Source: JAAXKN01 sp050259615
Lineage (GTDB): Bacteria; Bacteroidota; Ignavibacteria; Ignavibacteriales; SURF-24
NCBI GenBank assembly: GCA_050259615.1
Contig: JBLNAZ010000131.1
Location: 1 to 64,000, forward strand
Length of the DNA: 64,000 nucleotides
Reading direction: 5' to 3'
Under the pieces are notes generated by a model that saw only the letters and a program-made list of their open reading frames with translations, made no database searches and was not told the DNA's origin. Shown here in pieces: positions 1 to 8,816 of this stretch (its first letter is position 1; each line of letters starts with the position of its first letter). Made by a program: the position numbers and the translations under genes.

Positions 1-4
1 TTCT

Positions 5-817
5 TTAATCCAGCAGCGAATCAGGATTCAGGTGCGCAGCTTCGATGTCTTTGAAGTAGTTTACTGTGCCAACCTTTAATTCTGCCGTTGAAGCATCGTC
101 GCAGACTATCATGCCTTTCGGATGAAGCTGCAGCGCGCTGACAGTCCACATGTGGTTTACGCCTTCTTCTACGACCTTTGCCAAAGCGCGGGCCTTGTTG
201 TGGCCGCTAATAAGTATCATAACTTCATGCGCGTCCAGAACGGTCTTTACACCAACGGTCAAAGCAGTCTTCGGGACTTTATTAATGTCATTGTCAAAGA
301 ATCTAGAATTAGCAATCATCGTATCCATGGTAAGAGTCTTTATGCGTGTCAGCGATCCAAGTGAAGAACCCGGCTCGTTAAAAGCAATGTGCCCGTCTGG
401 TCCGATCCCGCCAACAAAAAGGTTGATGCCGCCGTAAGACTTAATTTTCTTTTCATAGTTTTCGCATTCCTGCTCCAGATCCTCTGCATTCCCGTTCAAA
501 ATGTTAACGTTCTCTTTTCTTACATCAATATGCCTGAAAAAATTATTCCACATGAATGAGTGATAGCTTTCAGGATGATCTTCCGGTATACCGACATATT
601 CATCCATGTTGAAAGTTACTACATTTCTGAAAGATACAATCCCTTTTTTGCAAAGCGAGATTAACTCTTTGTACATGCCGATCGGCGATGAGCCCGTGGG
701 CAGTCCAAGCACAAAAGGCCTTTTCTCAGTAGGCTTGAAATCGTTAATGGTTTTGGTAACATAATTAGCAGCCCATTGCGATACCTTGTCATAATCTGGC
801 TGAATAATGAGTCTCAT
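5..817 (-). CDS. nagB: Glucosamine-6-phosphate deaminase
   Basis: Converts glucosamine-6-phosphate to fructose-6-phosphate and ammonia, the last dedicated step of amino-sugar catabolism in the cytoplasm. The 270-residue length matches the family. The sugar-phosphate loop LGLPTGSSP (about 37-45), D72 in FNMDEY, and the block GIGPDGHIAFNEPG (138-151) with D141, H143 and E148 are all present, at the same residue numbers as the E. coli enzyme. A GGGAG sequence sits about 6 bases before the ATG. The nagA partner lies about 5 kb away on the other strand, so the two are not one operon. The stop codon lies at the very edge of the window, so what follows downstream is not visible. Confidence 0.96.
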   Translation of the reverse strand: MRLIIQPDYDKVSQWAANYVTKTINDFKPTEKRPFVLGLPTGSSPIGMYKELISLCKKGIVSFRNVVTFNMDEYVGIPEDHPESYHSFMWNNFFRHIDVRKENVNILNGNAEDLEQECENYEKKIKSYGGINLFVGGIGPDGHIAFNEPGSSLGSLTRIKTLTMDTMIANSRFFDNDINKVPKTALTVGVKTVLDAHEVMILISGHNKARALAKVVEEGVNHMWTVSALQLHPKGMIVCDDASTAELKVGTVNYFKDIEAAHLNPDSLLD

Positions 818-909
818 TTTTACTCCCGCTTAAAATAATTGATAATTAAAATTACTTAAGTTGAAAAAAAATATAAAGTAAAAACTATTAAAATTTTATC
901 TTTTCTTTA

Positions 910-2544
910 TTAAGTGTTCACAAACTCGCAGTCCGCAGGCACTTCAGGCGGCACCAGGAGCACATCTTCCTTCAAAAGGGCTACTTTTCCGGGTTCCATG
1001 CCTTTTCTTTTTGTTACATATTTTTTCAAAGTGTACGAAACAGGAGCAAGCTTCGAGGTCTTTGCCTTGCTGTGAAACGCCGCAAGGGAAGCTGCCTTCT
1101 TCAGAACAGGCTTCGGAACAGCCTCTTTTGAATTATCCACCCTCAGCACAACGTGTGATCCCGGAACTGCACGGGCGTGGAACCAGTAGTCGTTCTGTTT
1201 AGCGAATTTTACGGTCAGCAGATCGTTGCTTGCGCTGTCTTTACCCACATAAACGTGATATTTATTTTCAATTATGTAATGTTTGAACTTCGCACTGTCG
1301 TCCGGCCTCTGGCTTCCGGACTGATCCTCCTTTATATTAAGGTCCTTCATAATTTTTCTATACTCACTTATTTCTTTTGCGTTTTCAAATGTTTTTTTGT
1401 TTTCAATTAATGCCGAATAATGCATTTCAAGGTTCCCGTATAATTCTTTTAAGGAAACCCTGAGCTGCTTTTCATCGCGGGCTCTTTCAAAATACCTGTC
1501 CACATTGTCCCTGGGGTCTTTTGTTTCATCCAGTTTTATGTTAACAATGCTATTGTCCTCATAAAAGTCAGCTATTTCAACACTTTTCATCCCTTTATGA
1601 AGCATATGCATGTTTGAAAGAAGAAGCTTGCCGTACTTTCTGTACAGTTCTTCTTTTGATGGCACGTCTGTCTTAGCCCTGATCTCATTTAATTTATTTG
1701 CCGTTCTTGTAATCTGGTGATCAAGATAACCGGAAATAAGTCCTTTTAAGTCCCGGCTCTTGCCTAACTGATACCTTCTGGCCACGAAGTTATCAATTGC
1801 TGTAAGATATGTGGTGAATACCACCTTGTCTGTCTGGTCGAAAATATGGAAGTTTTCAGGCGCCAAGACGACCTTTCCGGCAGAAGGGGAGAAGAACACT
1901 GCAATATCCCCCGATTCAATGTCGCTTATTACTGCATCCAGATGAGTCTTAAATTCCTCAGGAGTCTCGGTTTTCATCCTGAATGAGGCCTCGGAAAACA
2001 TTTCCCTGCTTATGGAAGGAAATATATGCCTGGCCTGGTTAACAAAATTAACCGGATCGGTAACTGCGTCCAGATCAGGTCTGTGGAAGTAGGGGGAGAA
2101 CATTTTTTTATTAGTTACTTCCTCCAGAAAGCTTTCCATCCGGGATTCATCCGCCTTTTTGAAAGAATCGGTATTCAGGTCTTTATCCGCTAAAATGATA
2201 TTGGTTTGTTTCCCCCTTAAAGAGAAATAAAGCTTCATTTTATCGAAGTTGAAGCATATTATTCTGTCATCTGTAGCAATTTCAACTGACTGGAGCCTGG
2301 ACATAAGGAAACCGGAGAAGAAATCCACGGTATTTTTCTTTGCACGGTGGTACTCCTGTCTCAGGTGCATATAAGGCTCATTTTGTGAAGCCGAAATAAT
2401 TAAATATTTATTTATGCCATCCTTTGAAAAGCCAAGAATCAGCCTGTCTTTTTCCTGAGAGAACGATTCAGTAAGTCCGGCCCCGTTAAGCTCATCGTTT
2501 AATTCTATAACCTGTCTATTCAGATAAAAATAATTCTTGTACAT
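910..2544 (-). CDS. rqcH: RqcH/NFACT ribosome quality-control protein
   Basis: Homologue of bacterial RqcH (Rqc2/NEMF family), which binds stalled 50S subunits and directs addition of C-terminal alanine tails. The N-terminal NFACT-N region carries the conserved Asp-Arg pair (D93-R94 in ATDDRIICF) known to contact tRNA. A charged helical middle section (about 270-400) fits the coiled-coil arms. The NFACT-R domain has the motif YWFHARAVPGSHVVLR at about 453-468. At 544 residues it is near the usual 550-570. No clear Shine-Dalgarno sequence precedes the ATG. It is divergent from the transporter gene to its right. Older annotations call this family fibronectin-binding protein A; that name is misleading. 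Confidence 0.9.
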   Translation of the reverse strand: MYKNYFYLNRQVIELNDELNGAGLTESFSQEKDRLILGFSKDGINKYLIISASQNEPYMHLRQEYHRAKKNTVDFFSGFLMSRLQSVEIATDDRIICFNFDKMKLYFSLRGKQTNIILADKDLNTDSFKKADESRMESFLEEVTNKKMFSPYFHRPDLDAVTDPVNFVNQARHIFPSISREMFSEASFRMKTETPEEFKTHLDAVISDIESGDIAVFFSPSAGKVVLAPENFHIFDQTDKVVFTTYLTAIDNFVARRYQLGKSRDLKGLISGYLDHQITRTANKLNEIRAKTDVPSKEELYRKYGKLLLSNMHMLHKGMKSVEIADFYEDNSIVNIKLDETKDPRDNVDRYFERARDEKQLRVSLKELYGNLEMHYSALIENKKTFENAKEISEYRKIMKDLNIKEDQSGSQRPDDSAKFKHYIIENKYHVYVGKDSASNDLLTVKFAKQNDYWFHARAVPGSHVVLRVDNSKEAVPKPVLKKAASLAAFHSKAKTSKLAPVSYTLKKYVTKRKGMEPGKVALLKEDVLLVPPEVPADCEFVNT

Positions 2545-2769
2545 ACTTTTTAATTTTGTTCACTTTATTATACTATTTAGCCCATAATGATGCAAATAGT
2601 AAGTAAAATAGTTCAAAATAGCTGTTTTCTTGTGATTCAGATTATCATTTGATATATTTGCACGTTACCTGCCCGTTTCATTGACAGACCGTAACAAATA
2701 TAAGTTTTAAGGACATATTAACGCTAATTAACAGAAGAACTTATACATAAATTATCAATAGGAGCCGCC

Positions 2770-4038
2770 TTGGGTATCTCTGAAAGCATAAAAAGAATAA
2801 AGTCAGGATTCCTTCCTTCATTCTGGGTCGCAAATATAATGGAACTCTTCGAAAGAATAGCCTATTATGGCCAGACAGCCATTCTGAGCATTTTCCTGAG
2901 GGATCATCTTAAATTCAGTGAAATTGATACGGGAAGGCTGGCTTCAATATTTAACGGGCTGATTTACTTTCTGCCGATTTTTGCCGGAGCGCTGGCAGAC
3001 AAGTTCGGCTTCAGGAAGGCTTTTTCTTTTGCATTCCTCATTCTGGCGATGGGATATTTTATGATAGGGGCAACGGGAATGGCGGCTTTTTCATCCTTAT
3101 TCCCTCACGATAATCTTTTTCTGATACTCTCAATAATACTGATATTTACGGCAATAGGTGGATCTTTTATTAAGCCGAGCGTGCTTGGGACTGTAGCCTT
3201 AACGTCCTCTCCAGAGACAAAATCCGTCGGTTATGCGCTTTATTACACGCTTGTTAATATCGGAGGTGCTGTTGGTCCTTTCATTGCATATTTAGTACAT
3301 CGTCATATAGGAATCCAGTTTGTCTATGTGGTTTCCTCAGTAAGCTGTGCTTTAATGCTTGTCAGCACGCTTATTTTCTACAAGGAGCCGCCATCTGCAA
3401 AAGAAGGCAATGTAAGTCTCGGTGTGGTTGTGAAAAACCTGTTCCTGGTGCTGAAAAACTTCAGGTTTATCATATTTTTGCTCATTTTTTCGCTTTACTG
3501 GCTCATGTACTGGCAGGTTTACATCATTATTCCTTTTTATGTAAAAGATTTTATCTCAAAGGATGCACCCTTTGAAATTATCACCTCAGTGGGCGCCTGG
3601 AGCATTATATTTCTTCAGCTTTTTGTAAACTGGTTTACAAAGAAATTGCCCCCCATTACCGCTATTATTACAGGCTTTGCCGTAGCAGCTATCTGCTGGC
3701 TTATAATAATGCTGAGTCCCACGGTACCGGTAATGATTGCAGGTCTGGTTATATTCGCAATAGGCGAAATGACACAGGCCCCGAGGTATTATGAATACAT
3801 TGCGGATCTGGCTCCAAAGGGGCAGGCTGCGCTTTTCCAGGGCTATGCTTTTCTTCCCATTGCAATCGGCTGGGCTTTCGGAGGCACTCTGGGCGGATGG
3901 CTTTACACATCGTTTGCAAAAGGCATAAGCAAATCCCCGCAAACCATATTTCTGATCCTTTTTGGGATCGGCGTTCTGGCTGCGGTACTCATGTTTATTT
4001 ATAATTTAGTAATAAAATCAAGGCCGAAAGCAGCTTAA
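2770..4038 (+). CDS. POT-like MFS (peptide) transporter
   Basis: Integral membrane transporter of the major facilitator superfamily with about 12 predicted hydrophobic helices in 422 residues. Helix 1 carries ELFERIAYYG (25-34), matching the ExxERFxYYG signature of proton-coupled oligopeptide transporters; the motif GALADKFGFRKAF after helix 2 is the usual MFS loop. Di- or tripeptide uptake is therefore the likely role, but the substrate cannot be read from sequence. The start is a TTG, supported by AGGAG at 2760-2764 five bases upstream; no in-frame ATG lies near. The gene appears monocistronic, divergent from rqcH, with PASTA-protein transcription probably starting anew downstream. Confidence 0.8.
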   Translation: MGISESIKRIKSGFLPSFWVANIMELFERIAYYGQTAILSIFLRDHLKFSEIDTGRLASIFNGLIYFLPIFAGALADKFGFRKAFSFAFLILAMGYFMIGATGMAAFSSLFPHDNLFLILSIILIFTAIGGSFIKPSVLGTVALTSSPETKSVGYALYYTLVNIGGAVGPFIAYLVHRHIGIQFVYVVSSVSCALMLVSTLIFYKEPPSAKEGNVSLGVVVKNLFLVLKNFRFIIFLLIFSLYWLMYWQVYIIIPFYVKDFISKDAPFEIITSVGAWSIIFLQLFVNWFTKKLPPITAIITGFAVAAICWLIIMLSPTVPVMIAGLVIFAIGEMTQAPRYYEYIADLAPKGQAALFQGYAFLPIAIGWAFGGTLGGWLYTSFAKGISKSPQTIFLILFGIGVLAAVLMFIYNLVIKSRPKAA

Positions 4039-4060
4039 TTCGCAATCAGCTTAAATTAAG

Positions 4061-4090
4061 TTGAAATGGCAGGTCCGGATTCGTTATATT
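4061..4090 (+). promoter_or_regulatory. Candidate promoter of the PASTA-rpe-nagA genes
   Basis: TTGAAA at 4061-4066 and TATATT at 4085-4090 are separated by 18 bases, a plausible sigma-70-like pair, 35 bases before the PASTA-protein ATG. It rests on consensus match in AT-rich DNA only. Confidence 0.3.
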
Positions 4091-4124
4091 GTTAAAAACT
4101 TAAGCTTTTCATATTTTTATTATA

Positions 4125-4883
4125 ATGAAAAATATTTTTGAAAATAGACTCGTAAAATGGCTTCTTATTGGTCTTGGCAGCCTTGCTGTGCTGATCATTC
4201 TTTTTAATATGATTATTATGCCCTGGTACGTCTCGGGCCGGGAAGTTGTAATCCCCAAAGTTGTGGGAATGAATGAAAAACAGGCCGAAAGTTTACTCTC
4301 GGATTCAGATCTTGACCCCGTAATTGGCGGGGAAAGATACAATGAAAAATTCCCCAAAGGAACTGTTATCTTTCAAAAACCGGCTGCAGGGGCAACGGTT
4401 AAAGAAGGAAGAAGAGTGTTCCTTTTTATTTCAAGCGGAATTCCTCTTGTAAAGGTGCCTGCCCTGAAGGGTAAATACCTGAGGGATGCCAGGCTGACTC
4501 TTGAAAAAATGGAGCTTTCTCTGGGTGACACTACAGTAGTGCAGTCGCAGTCTCCAAGAGACGTTATTATCGATCAGCAGTACTATGAGGGTACGCAAGT
4601 GCAGAAAGGTACAAGAATCAATGTCACCTTAAGCGCCGGCCAGAATCTGGGGGTGAAAGTCCCTGACCTGCTTGGAAAATCCCTTACTGAAGCTGAGACT
4701 ATCTTAAAAGACAACAAGCTGACCCCTGGAAAAATAAATTATCAGCCATCTTTCTCACTCCTGCCGAATACGGTAATAGACCAGTATCCGAGCAAGGATG
4801 CAACTGTGCAGGAAGGGGCGGCGGTGGACCTGTTTGTCACTAAAAACGTTTCAACTCCAGATGAAGTGGAAGGTGCAAAATGA
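4125..4883 (+). CDS. Membrane-anchored PASTA-domain protein
   Basis: A 252-residue protein with one transmembrane segment (about 12-33) and three consecutive PASTA domains (about 41-105, 108-175 and 178-243), each with the VP.L.GK...A...L pattern. PASTA domains usually bind muropeptides or beta-lactams at the C-terminus of Ser/Thr kinases or penicillin-binding proteins. Here no kinase or transpeptidase domain is present, so the protein is a bare periplasmic PASTA stalk. It overlaps rpe by four bases (ATGA), indicating translational coupling. A role in sensing or organising peptidoglycan is inferred from the fold alone. Confidence 0.88.
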   Translation: MKNIFENRLVKWLLIGLGSLAVLIILFNMIIMPWYVSGREVVIPKVVGMNEKQAESLLSDSDLDPVIGGERYNEKFPKGTVIFQKPAAGATVKEGRRVFLFISSGIPLVKVPALKGKYLRDARLTLEKMELSLGDTTVVQSQSPRDVIIDQQYYEGTQVQKGTRINVTLSAGQNLGVKVPDLLGKSLTEAETILKDNKLTPGKINYQPSFSLLPNTVIDQYPSKDATVQEGAAVDLFVTKNVSTPDEVEGAK

Positions 4884-5545
4884 AACTGATCTCTCCATCA
4901 ATACTTAATGCCGACTTTGCCCGGCTTTCAGACGAGATAGCACTGGCTGAAAAAGGCGGGGCCGACTGGCTGCACTGCGATATAATGGACGGGCATTTTG
5001 TGCCGAATATCTCCTTCGGACCTTTTATAGTAAAGACCGCAAAAAAAATTACAAAACTTCCGCTGGATGTGCACCTGATGATCGAAAATCCGGATCTTTA
5101 TATTGAGGATTTCGTTAAAAGCGGTGCCGATATTATAACCGTGCACCAGGAAGCTGTGGTGCACTTAAACCGTACGATAGGTCATATAAAGAGCCTGGGG
5201 GCAAAGGCCGGGGTTTCAATTAACCCTTCCACTCCTGTAAGTATGTTAAAGGAAATTGCAGAGTTTGCGGATCTGGTGCTCATAATGTCGGTTAACCCGG
5301 GTTTCGGGGGGCAGCATTTCATTGAATCTTCTTTGCGGAAGATCAGGGAGACTGTCAGGCTGCGCGAGGAGATGAATGCCGGATTTTTAATTGAAGTGGA
5401 CGGTGGTATATCTTCAGAAAACATTAAAAAAATATCGGATGCCGGTGCGGATGTTTTTGTTATCGGCTCAGCTATATTTAAGAGCGGTGATATTACGGCT
5501 GCAGCAGCCGGACTCAAAGATATTGTAAATACAAGGTATGTTTAA
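4880..5545 (+). CDS. rpe: Ribulose-phosphate 3-epimerase
   Basis: Interconverts ribulose-5-phosphate and xylulose-5-phosphate in the pentose phosphate pathway. The 221-residue TIM barrel has all family signatures: LHCDIMDGHFVPN with metal ligands H32 and D34, VHLMIENP with H65, the phosphate loop VNPGFGGQ (138-145) and EVDGGIS with D174. D34 and D174 are the expected acid-base pair. The start overlaps the end of the PASTA gene by four bases and nagA follows after 19 bases, so the three are probably co-transcribed. Length and motifs are normal. Confidence 0.96.
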   Translation: MKLISPSILNADFARLSDEIALAEKGGADWLHCDIMDGHFVPNISFGPFIVKTAKKITKLPLDVHLMIENPDLYIEDFVKSGADIITVHQEAVVHLNRTIGHIKSLGAKAGVSINPSTPVSMLKEIAEFADLVLIMSVNPGFGGQHFIESSLRKIRETVRLREEMNAGFLIEVDGGISSENIKKISDAGADVFVIGSAIFKSGDITAAAAGLKDIVNTRYV

Positions 5546-5564
5546 TTTATAATTATGGTTTAAC

Positions 5565-6743
5565 ATGAGCTTAGTACTGGTTGGTGGAAAAGTAATTACT
5601 CCTTTCAGGATAATTGAGAATGGCGCCGTTGTAATTGACGGCAGCAAAATATATGAGCTCGGCAAGATGAACGATGTTCATATTCCCGATGACAGTGAAG
5701 TAATAGATATAAGCGGCAAGATTGTTTGCCCGGGATTTGTAGACCTCCTGGTCCACGGCGGACAGGGGCACGGGTTTACGGACGGCTCATTTGAGGATTT
5801 CAGCGCAATAAGTGAATATTTCTTAAGGAACGGTTCGACAACAATGCTGGCTTCACTGTACGCAAAGCCTGAAAAGGAATTACTGGATAATATACGGAAT
5901 CTGGCGGACTATATTTTCAGCCATCCGGAATCAAATATAAAAGGTCTTCACATGGAAGGTCCTTACCTGAACAAGGAATTTAAGGGCGCCATGAATGAAA
6001 CTTATCTCTGGACCCCCACGGTTGAATCCTGGAAGAAGATGTGGGGCGCTTCAAGAGGCTTAATAAAACTGATGACAATTGCACCGGAACTGCCCGGAGC
6101 CATCGATGTGATGAGAGCTGCGGCAAATGACGGTGTGGTGCTTTCAATAGGCCATTCAATGTCAAACTACGGCGAGATTGAGCTCGCAATAGATAACGGC
6201 GCAGCCCACGTAACTCACATGTTTAACGCAATGAAACCCATTCACCACAGGCAGCCCGGCGTTGCACTGGCCGCGCTTTTGAGGGATGAGCTGAAGATTG
6301 AACTTATTGCAGATACTTATCACGTGCATCCGGCAGTTATGGAATTCCTGCTGAAGGTTAAAAAACCCACAGGAATTATACTTATTACAGATTCCATTAA
6401 GCCGGGCGGTATGCATGAGGGCGAGGAATTTGAATTTGCCGACCAGAAAGTACGCATCAGGGGCGGCAAAGCCATGCTGGATAACGGCACTATTGCCGGA
6501 AGTTCCCTTACATTAAATAAAGCCGTTAAGAATATGATTCAGTACGCAGGAGCCAAGATTACAGAAGCTCTCAGAATGGCTTCATTAAACGGCGCCAAGG
6601 TGCTTAATATTGAAAACCAGAAGGGAATTCTTGCCGCAGGAAAAGATGCCGATCTGGTTGTGCTCGACGAGGATTTCGAGGTTGAAATGACTATTCTGCA
6701 GGGCAAAATAAGTTATCAGAAAACTTCTGAAGACGTAAAGTAG
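5565..6743 (+). CDS. nagA: N-acetylglucosamine-6-phosphate deacetylase
   Basis: Removes acetate from N-acetylglucosamine-6-phosphate, feeding NagB (present on the other strand at the window start). The 392-residue amidohydrolase shows metal ligands E131 (HMEGPY), H197 (GHSMS) and H218 (THMFNAM), substrate His H253 in TYHVHP, and catalytic D276 in ITDS. The N-terminal HxH pair of two-metal amidohydrolases is not complete: the sequence reads DLLVHGG, with Leu at the first position, which suggests a one-metal site as in some NagA enzymes. It is the last gene of the PASTA-rpe-nagA unit and is followed by a strong terminator. Confidence 0.94.
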   Translation: MSLVLVGGKVITPFRIIENGAVVIDGSKIYELGKMNDVHIPDDSEVIDISGKIVCPGFVDLLVHGGQGHGFTDGSFEDFSAISEYFLRNGSTTMLASLYAKPEKELLDNIRNLADYIFSHPESNIKGLHMEGPYLNKEFKGAMNETYLWTPTVESWKKMWGASRGLIKLMTIAPELPGAIDVMRAAANDGVVLSIGHSMSNYGEIELAIDNGAAHVTHMFNAMKPIHHRQPGVALAALLRDELKIELIADTYHVHPAVMEFLLKVKKPTGIILITDSIKPGGMHEGEEFEFADQKVRIRGGKAMLDNGTIAGSSLTLNKAVKNMIQYAGAKITEALRMASLNGAKVLNIENQKGILAAGKDADLVVLDEDFEVEMTILQGKISYQKTSEDVK

Positions 6744-6754
6744 ACTTACCCCAG

Positions 6755-6784
6755 AAGAAGTGACTTACCATCACTTCTTTTTTT
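6755..6784 (+). terminator. Intrinsic terminator after nagA
   Basis: Arms AAGAAGTGA (6755-6763) and TCACTTCTT (6771-6779) pair perfectly over nine bases around a seven-base loop, and a run of T extends to 6784. It separates nagA from folP. Confidence 0.85.
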
Positions 6785-6812
6785 ATATTTTCTTTTTGGA
6801 GATGGTGATAGA

Positions 6813-8003
6813 GTGAATACTCAACTGATAAATATTTCCTTTCCCGATATATTTAAGAGATACAGCTCGAAGTATAATATCTACAGGGAGCTTTATGAGA
6901 AGGGACAGCTGGGGCTTGAAATCCGGGGAATAAATGCCGGACTGCTGGACAGGATCCAGAGAATGATCTTTGAAAGAAATGAAATATGCTATAAGATACT
7001 TCATGTGTCCGGAGCAGATGCAGGCGATCTGCTGGTTACCGGCTCAATAGGGGCATTCATGGAAATAGCAAGAGACACTATTTCTTTCGGAAATGAGGAC
7101 CTTGGCCATAAGATCACCTCTTTAATCAGAAACTATCTGGCTTATGATAATTCCAGCTATAAGGTATGCGGCAGAATAGTACCGGCTGAGGAGTGCCTGG
7201 TTATGGGAATATTAAACGTAACTCCCGATTCATTTTCAGACGGCGGGCGGTACTTTCAGCATGAAAATGCCATCATTCATGCCAGGGAAATGATTAATGA
7301 CGGTGCCGATATAATAGACATCGGAGGAGAATCCACACGCCCGGGCGCTGAAAGCGTAAGTGAAGCAGGGGAAATAGAAAGGATTATTCCTGTAATTGAA
7401 AAGATACTTGAGTTTTCGCCTGATACAGTCATCTCCGTTGACACGACGAAAAAGAATGTTGCCCGTGAAGCCCTTAAACGCGGGGCAAAAATTATAAATG
7501 ATATCAGCGGACTTACATTTGAGCCTGAAATTGCTCACGTTGCAAAAGAATTCAACGCAGGACTGGTGATAATGCATATTAAAGGAACGCCGAGAGATAT
7601 GCAGGCTCATCCTTTCTATGAAGACGTTACCAGTGAGGTTTACGATTTCCTTGCTGAAAGGGTTTCTTTTGCAAAGAAAGCCGGGGTTAAAAATATTATT
7701 GTCGATCCCGGAATCGGATTCGGCAAAAGGGTGCAGGACAACTACGAACTTATTAAAAGGCTGGATGAATTTAAGGGCCTTGGGTTTCCAATACTTATCG
7801 GTGTTTCAAGAAAGGCATTTTTAGGCAAAACCATGGGAGGCCTTGAGCCTTTTGAGCGCGATACGGCAACAGTAATTGCAGAAGCTTTGTCAATAAGAAA
7901 CGGAGCCAGGATAATCAGAACTCACAACGTAAAGAATGCCGTTCAGGCTAAAAAAATCTTAAAGTGTTTATCAAATCCGGAAGATATAAAGTTAAATGTT
8001 TGA
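6813..8003 (+). CDS. folP: Dihydropteroate synthase with long N-terminal extension
   Basis: Condenses p-aminobenzoate with the pterin pyrophosphate in folate synthesis. The catalytic barrel occupies residues about 118-385, with MGILNVTPDSFSDGG (131-145) and DIGGESTRPGA (169-179). Family members are commonly about 270-290 residues; this one has 396 because of roughly 117 extra N-terminal residues of no recognised fold. The start is GTG with GGAG 11 bases upstream; the extension has no in-frame stop and keeps the neighbours' codon use, so it looks translated. The 3' end overlaps cdaA by eight bases, an arrangement common in the Bacteroidota/Chlorobi group. Confidence 0.92.
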   Translation: MNTQLINISFPDIFKRYSSKYNIYRELYEKGQLGLEIRGINAGLLDRIQRMIFERNEICYKILHVSGADAGDLLVTGSIGAFMEIARDTISFGNEDLGHKITSLIRNYLAYDNSSYKVCGRIVPAEECLVMGILNVTPDSFSDGGRYFQHENAIIHAREMINDGADIIDIGGESTRPGAESVSEAGEIERIIPVIEKILEFSPDTVISVDTTKKNVAREALKRGAKIINDISGLTFEPEIAHVAKEFNAGLVIMHIKGTPRDMQAHPFYEDVTSEVYDFLAERVSFAKKAGVKNIIVDPGIGFGKRVQDNYELIKRLDEFKGLGFPILIGVSRKAFLGKTMGGLEPFERDTATVIAEALSIRNGARIIRTHNVKNAVQAKKILKCLSNPEDIKLNV

Positions 8004-8799
8004 TCTTTTTAAAATAGGGTTTGTTCCCGTAACGCTGCTGGACGTAGTGGATATACTTATTGTGTCCTTTATTGTCTATAAGGTTTATAACGTAATTAAA
8101 GGCACAATTGCAGCACAGATTTTCATCGGTCTTATAGTTGTGCTCCTTCTTTCCATTACAGCTCAGGCGGCAAACCTGAAGGCTTTGGGCTACCTCTTAA
8201 AACTCGTTTCAGATACATGGGTTATAGCTTTTATCATTCTGTTCCAGCCCGAGATCAGGCGTCTTTTGCTTTTAATAGGGCGGAACCCTTTTATAAAAGT
8301 GTTTATTAAGAGCGATGAAAAAACAATAGCCCATATACTGACCGAGGCCGTGTTTGAACTTTCGCAGCTTCAGCACGGGGCACTTATTGTGGTAATTAAA
8401 TCCACCGGAATCAGGTCTTTTGTTGAGTCGGGCGAAGTGCTTAACGCCAAAATTAATAAAAACCTCGTGAAATCGATTTTTTATCCGAGGTCGCCTCTGC
8501 ACGACGGTGCAATTATTATTAAGAACGATATCATTGAAGCTGCCAGATGCACACTGCCTCTTTCAAGTGTAACGAGCATCGACGGGCAATCCCTCGGCAT
8601 GAGGCACAGGGCAGGCTTGGGAATTACAGAGCAGGCTGACGTATTGAGCATTATTGTCTCTGAAGAAACCGGAAGCATCTCTCTTGCCGAAGATGGAAAA
8701 TTAAAACGTGGACTTTCCAAAGAAGCTCTCAGGGAAAAGCTTTCCTTTGCATTAAAAGGGCATAAGGCAAAGGGCTTAAACAGTTCTATTCAACATTAA
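7996..8799 (+). CDS. cdaA: Diadenylate cyclase (CdaA type)
   Basis: Makes cyclic di-AMP from two ATP. Three transmembrane helices (about 12-32, 36-56 and 68-90) precede a DisA_N catalytic domain with the DGA motif at 170-172 (LHDGAIII) and RHR at 203-205 (MRHRAGLGI). This is the membrane-bound CdaA/DacA architecture at its usual length. No CdaR/YbbR or GlmM gene is adjacent, unlike in Firmicutes. The overlap with folP implies coupled translation. Cyclic di-AMP normally controls potassium and osmolyte transport and cell-wall homeostasis; its targets are not visible in this window. Confidence 0.95.
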   Translation: MFDLFKIGFVPVTLLDVVDILIVSFIVYKVYNVIKGTIAAQIFIGLIVVLLLSITAQAANLKALGYLLKLVSDTWVIAFIILFQPEIRRLLLLIGRNPFIKVFIKSDEKTIAHILTEAVFELSQLQHGALIVVIKSTGIRSFVESGEVLNAKINKNLVKSIFYPRSPLHDGAIIIKNDIIEAARCTLPLSSVTSIDGQSLGMRHRAGLGITEQADVLSIIVSEETGSISLAEDGKLKRGLSKEALREKLSFALKGHKAKGLNSSIQH

Positions 8800-8816
8800 T
8801 ATTACAGCAGCTTAGT

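Noticed and set aside
4125..4883. Truncated PknB-type Ser/Thr kinase
   Set aside because: No kinase remnant lies upstream of the PASTA repeats; the protein has its own start and membrane anchor.
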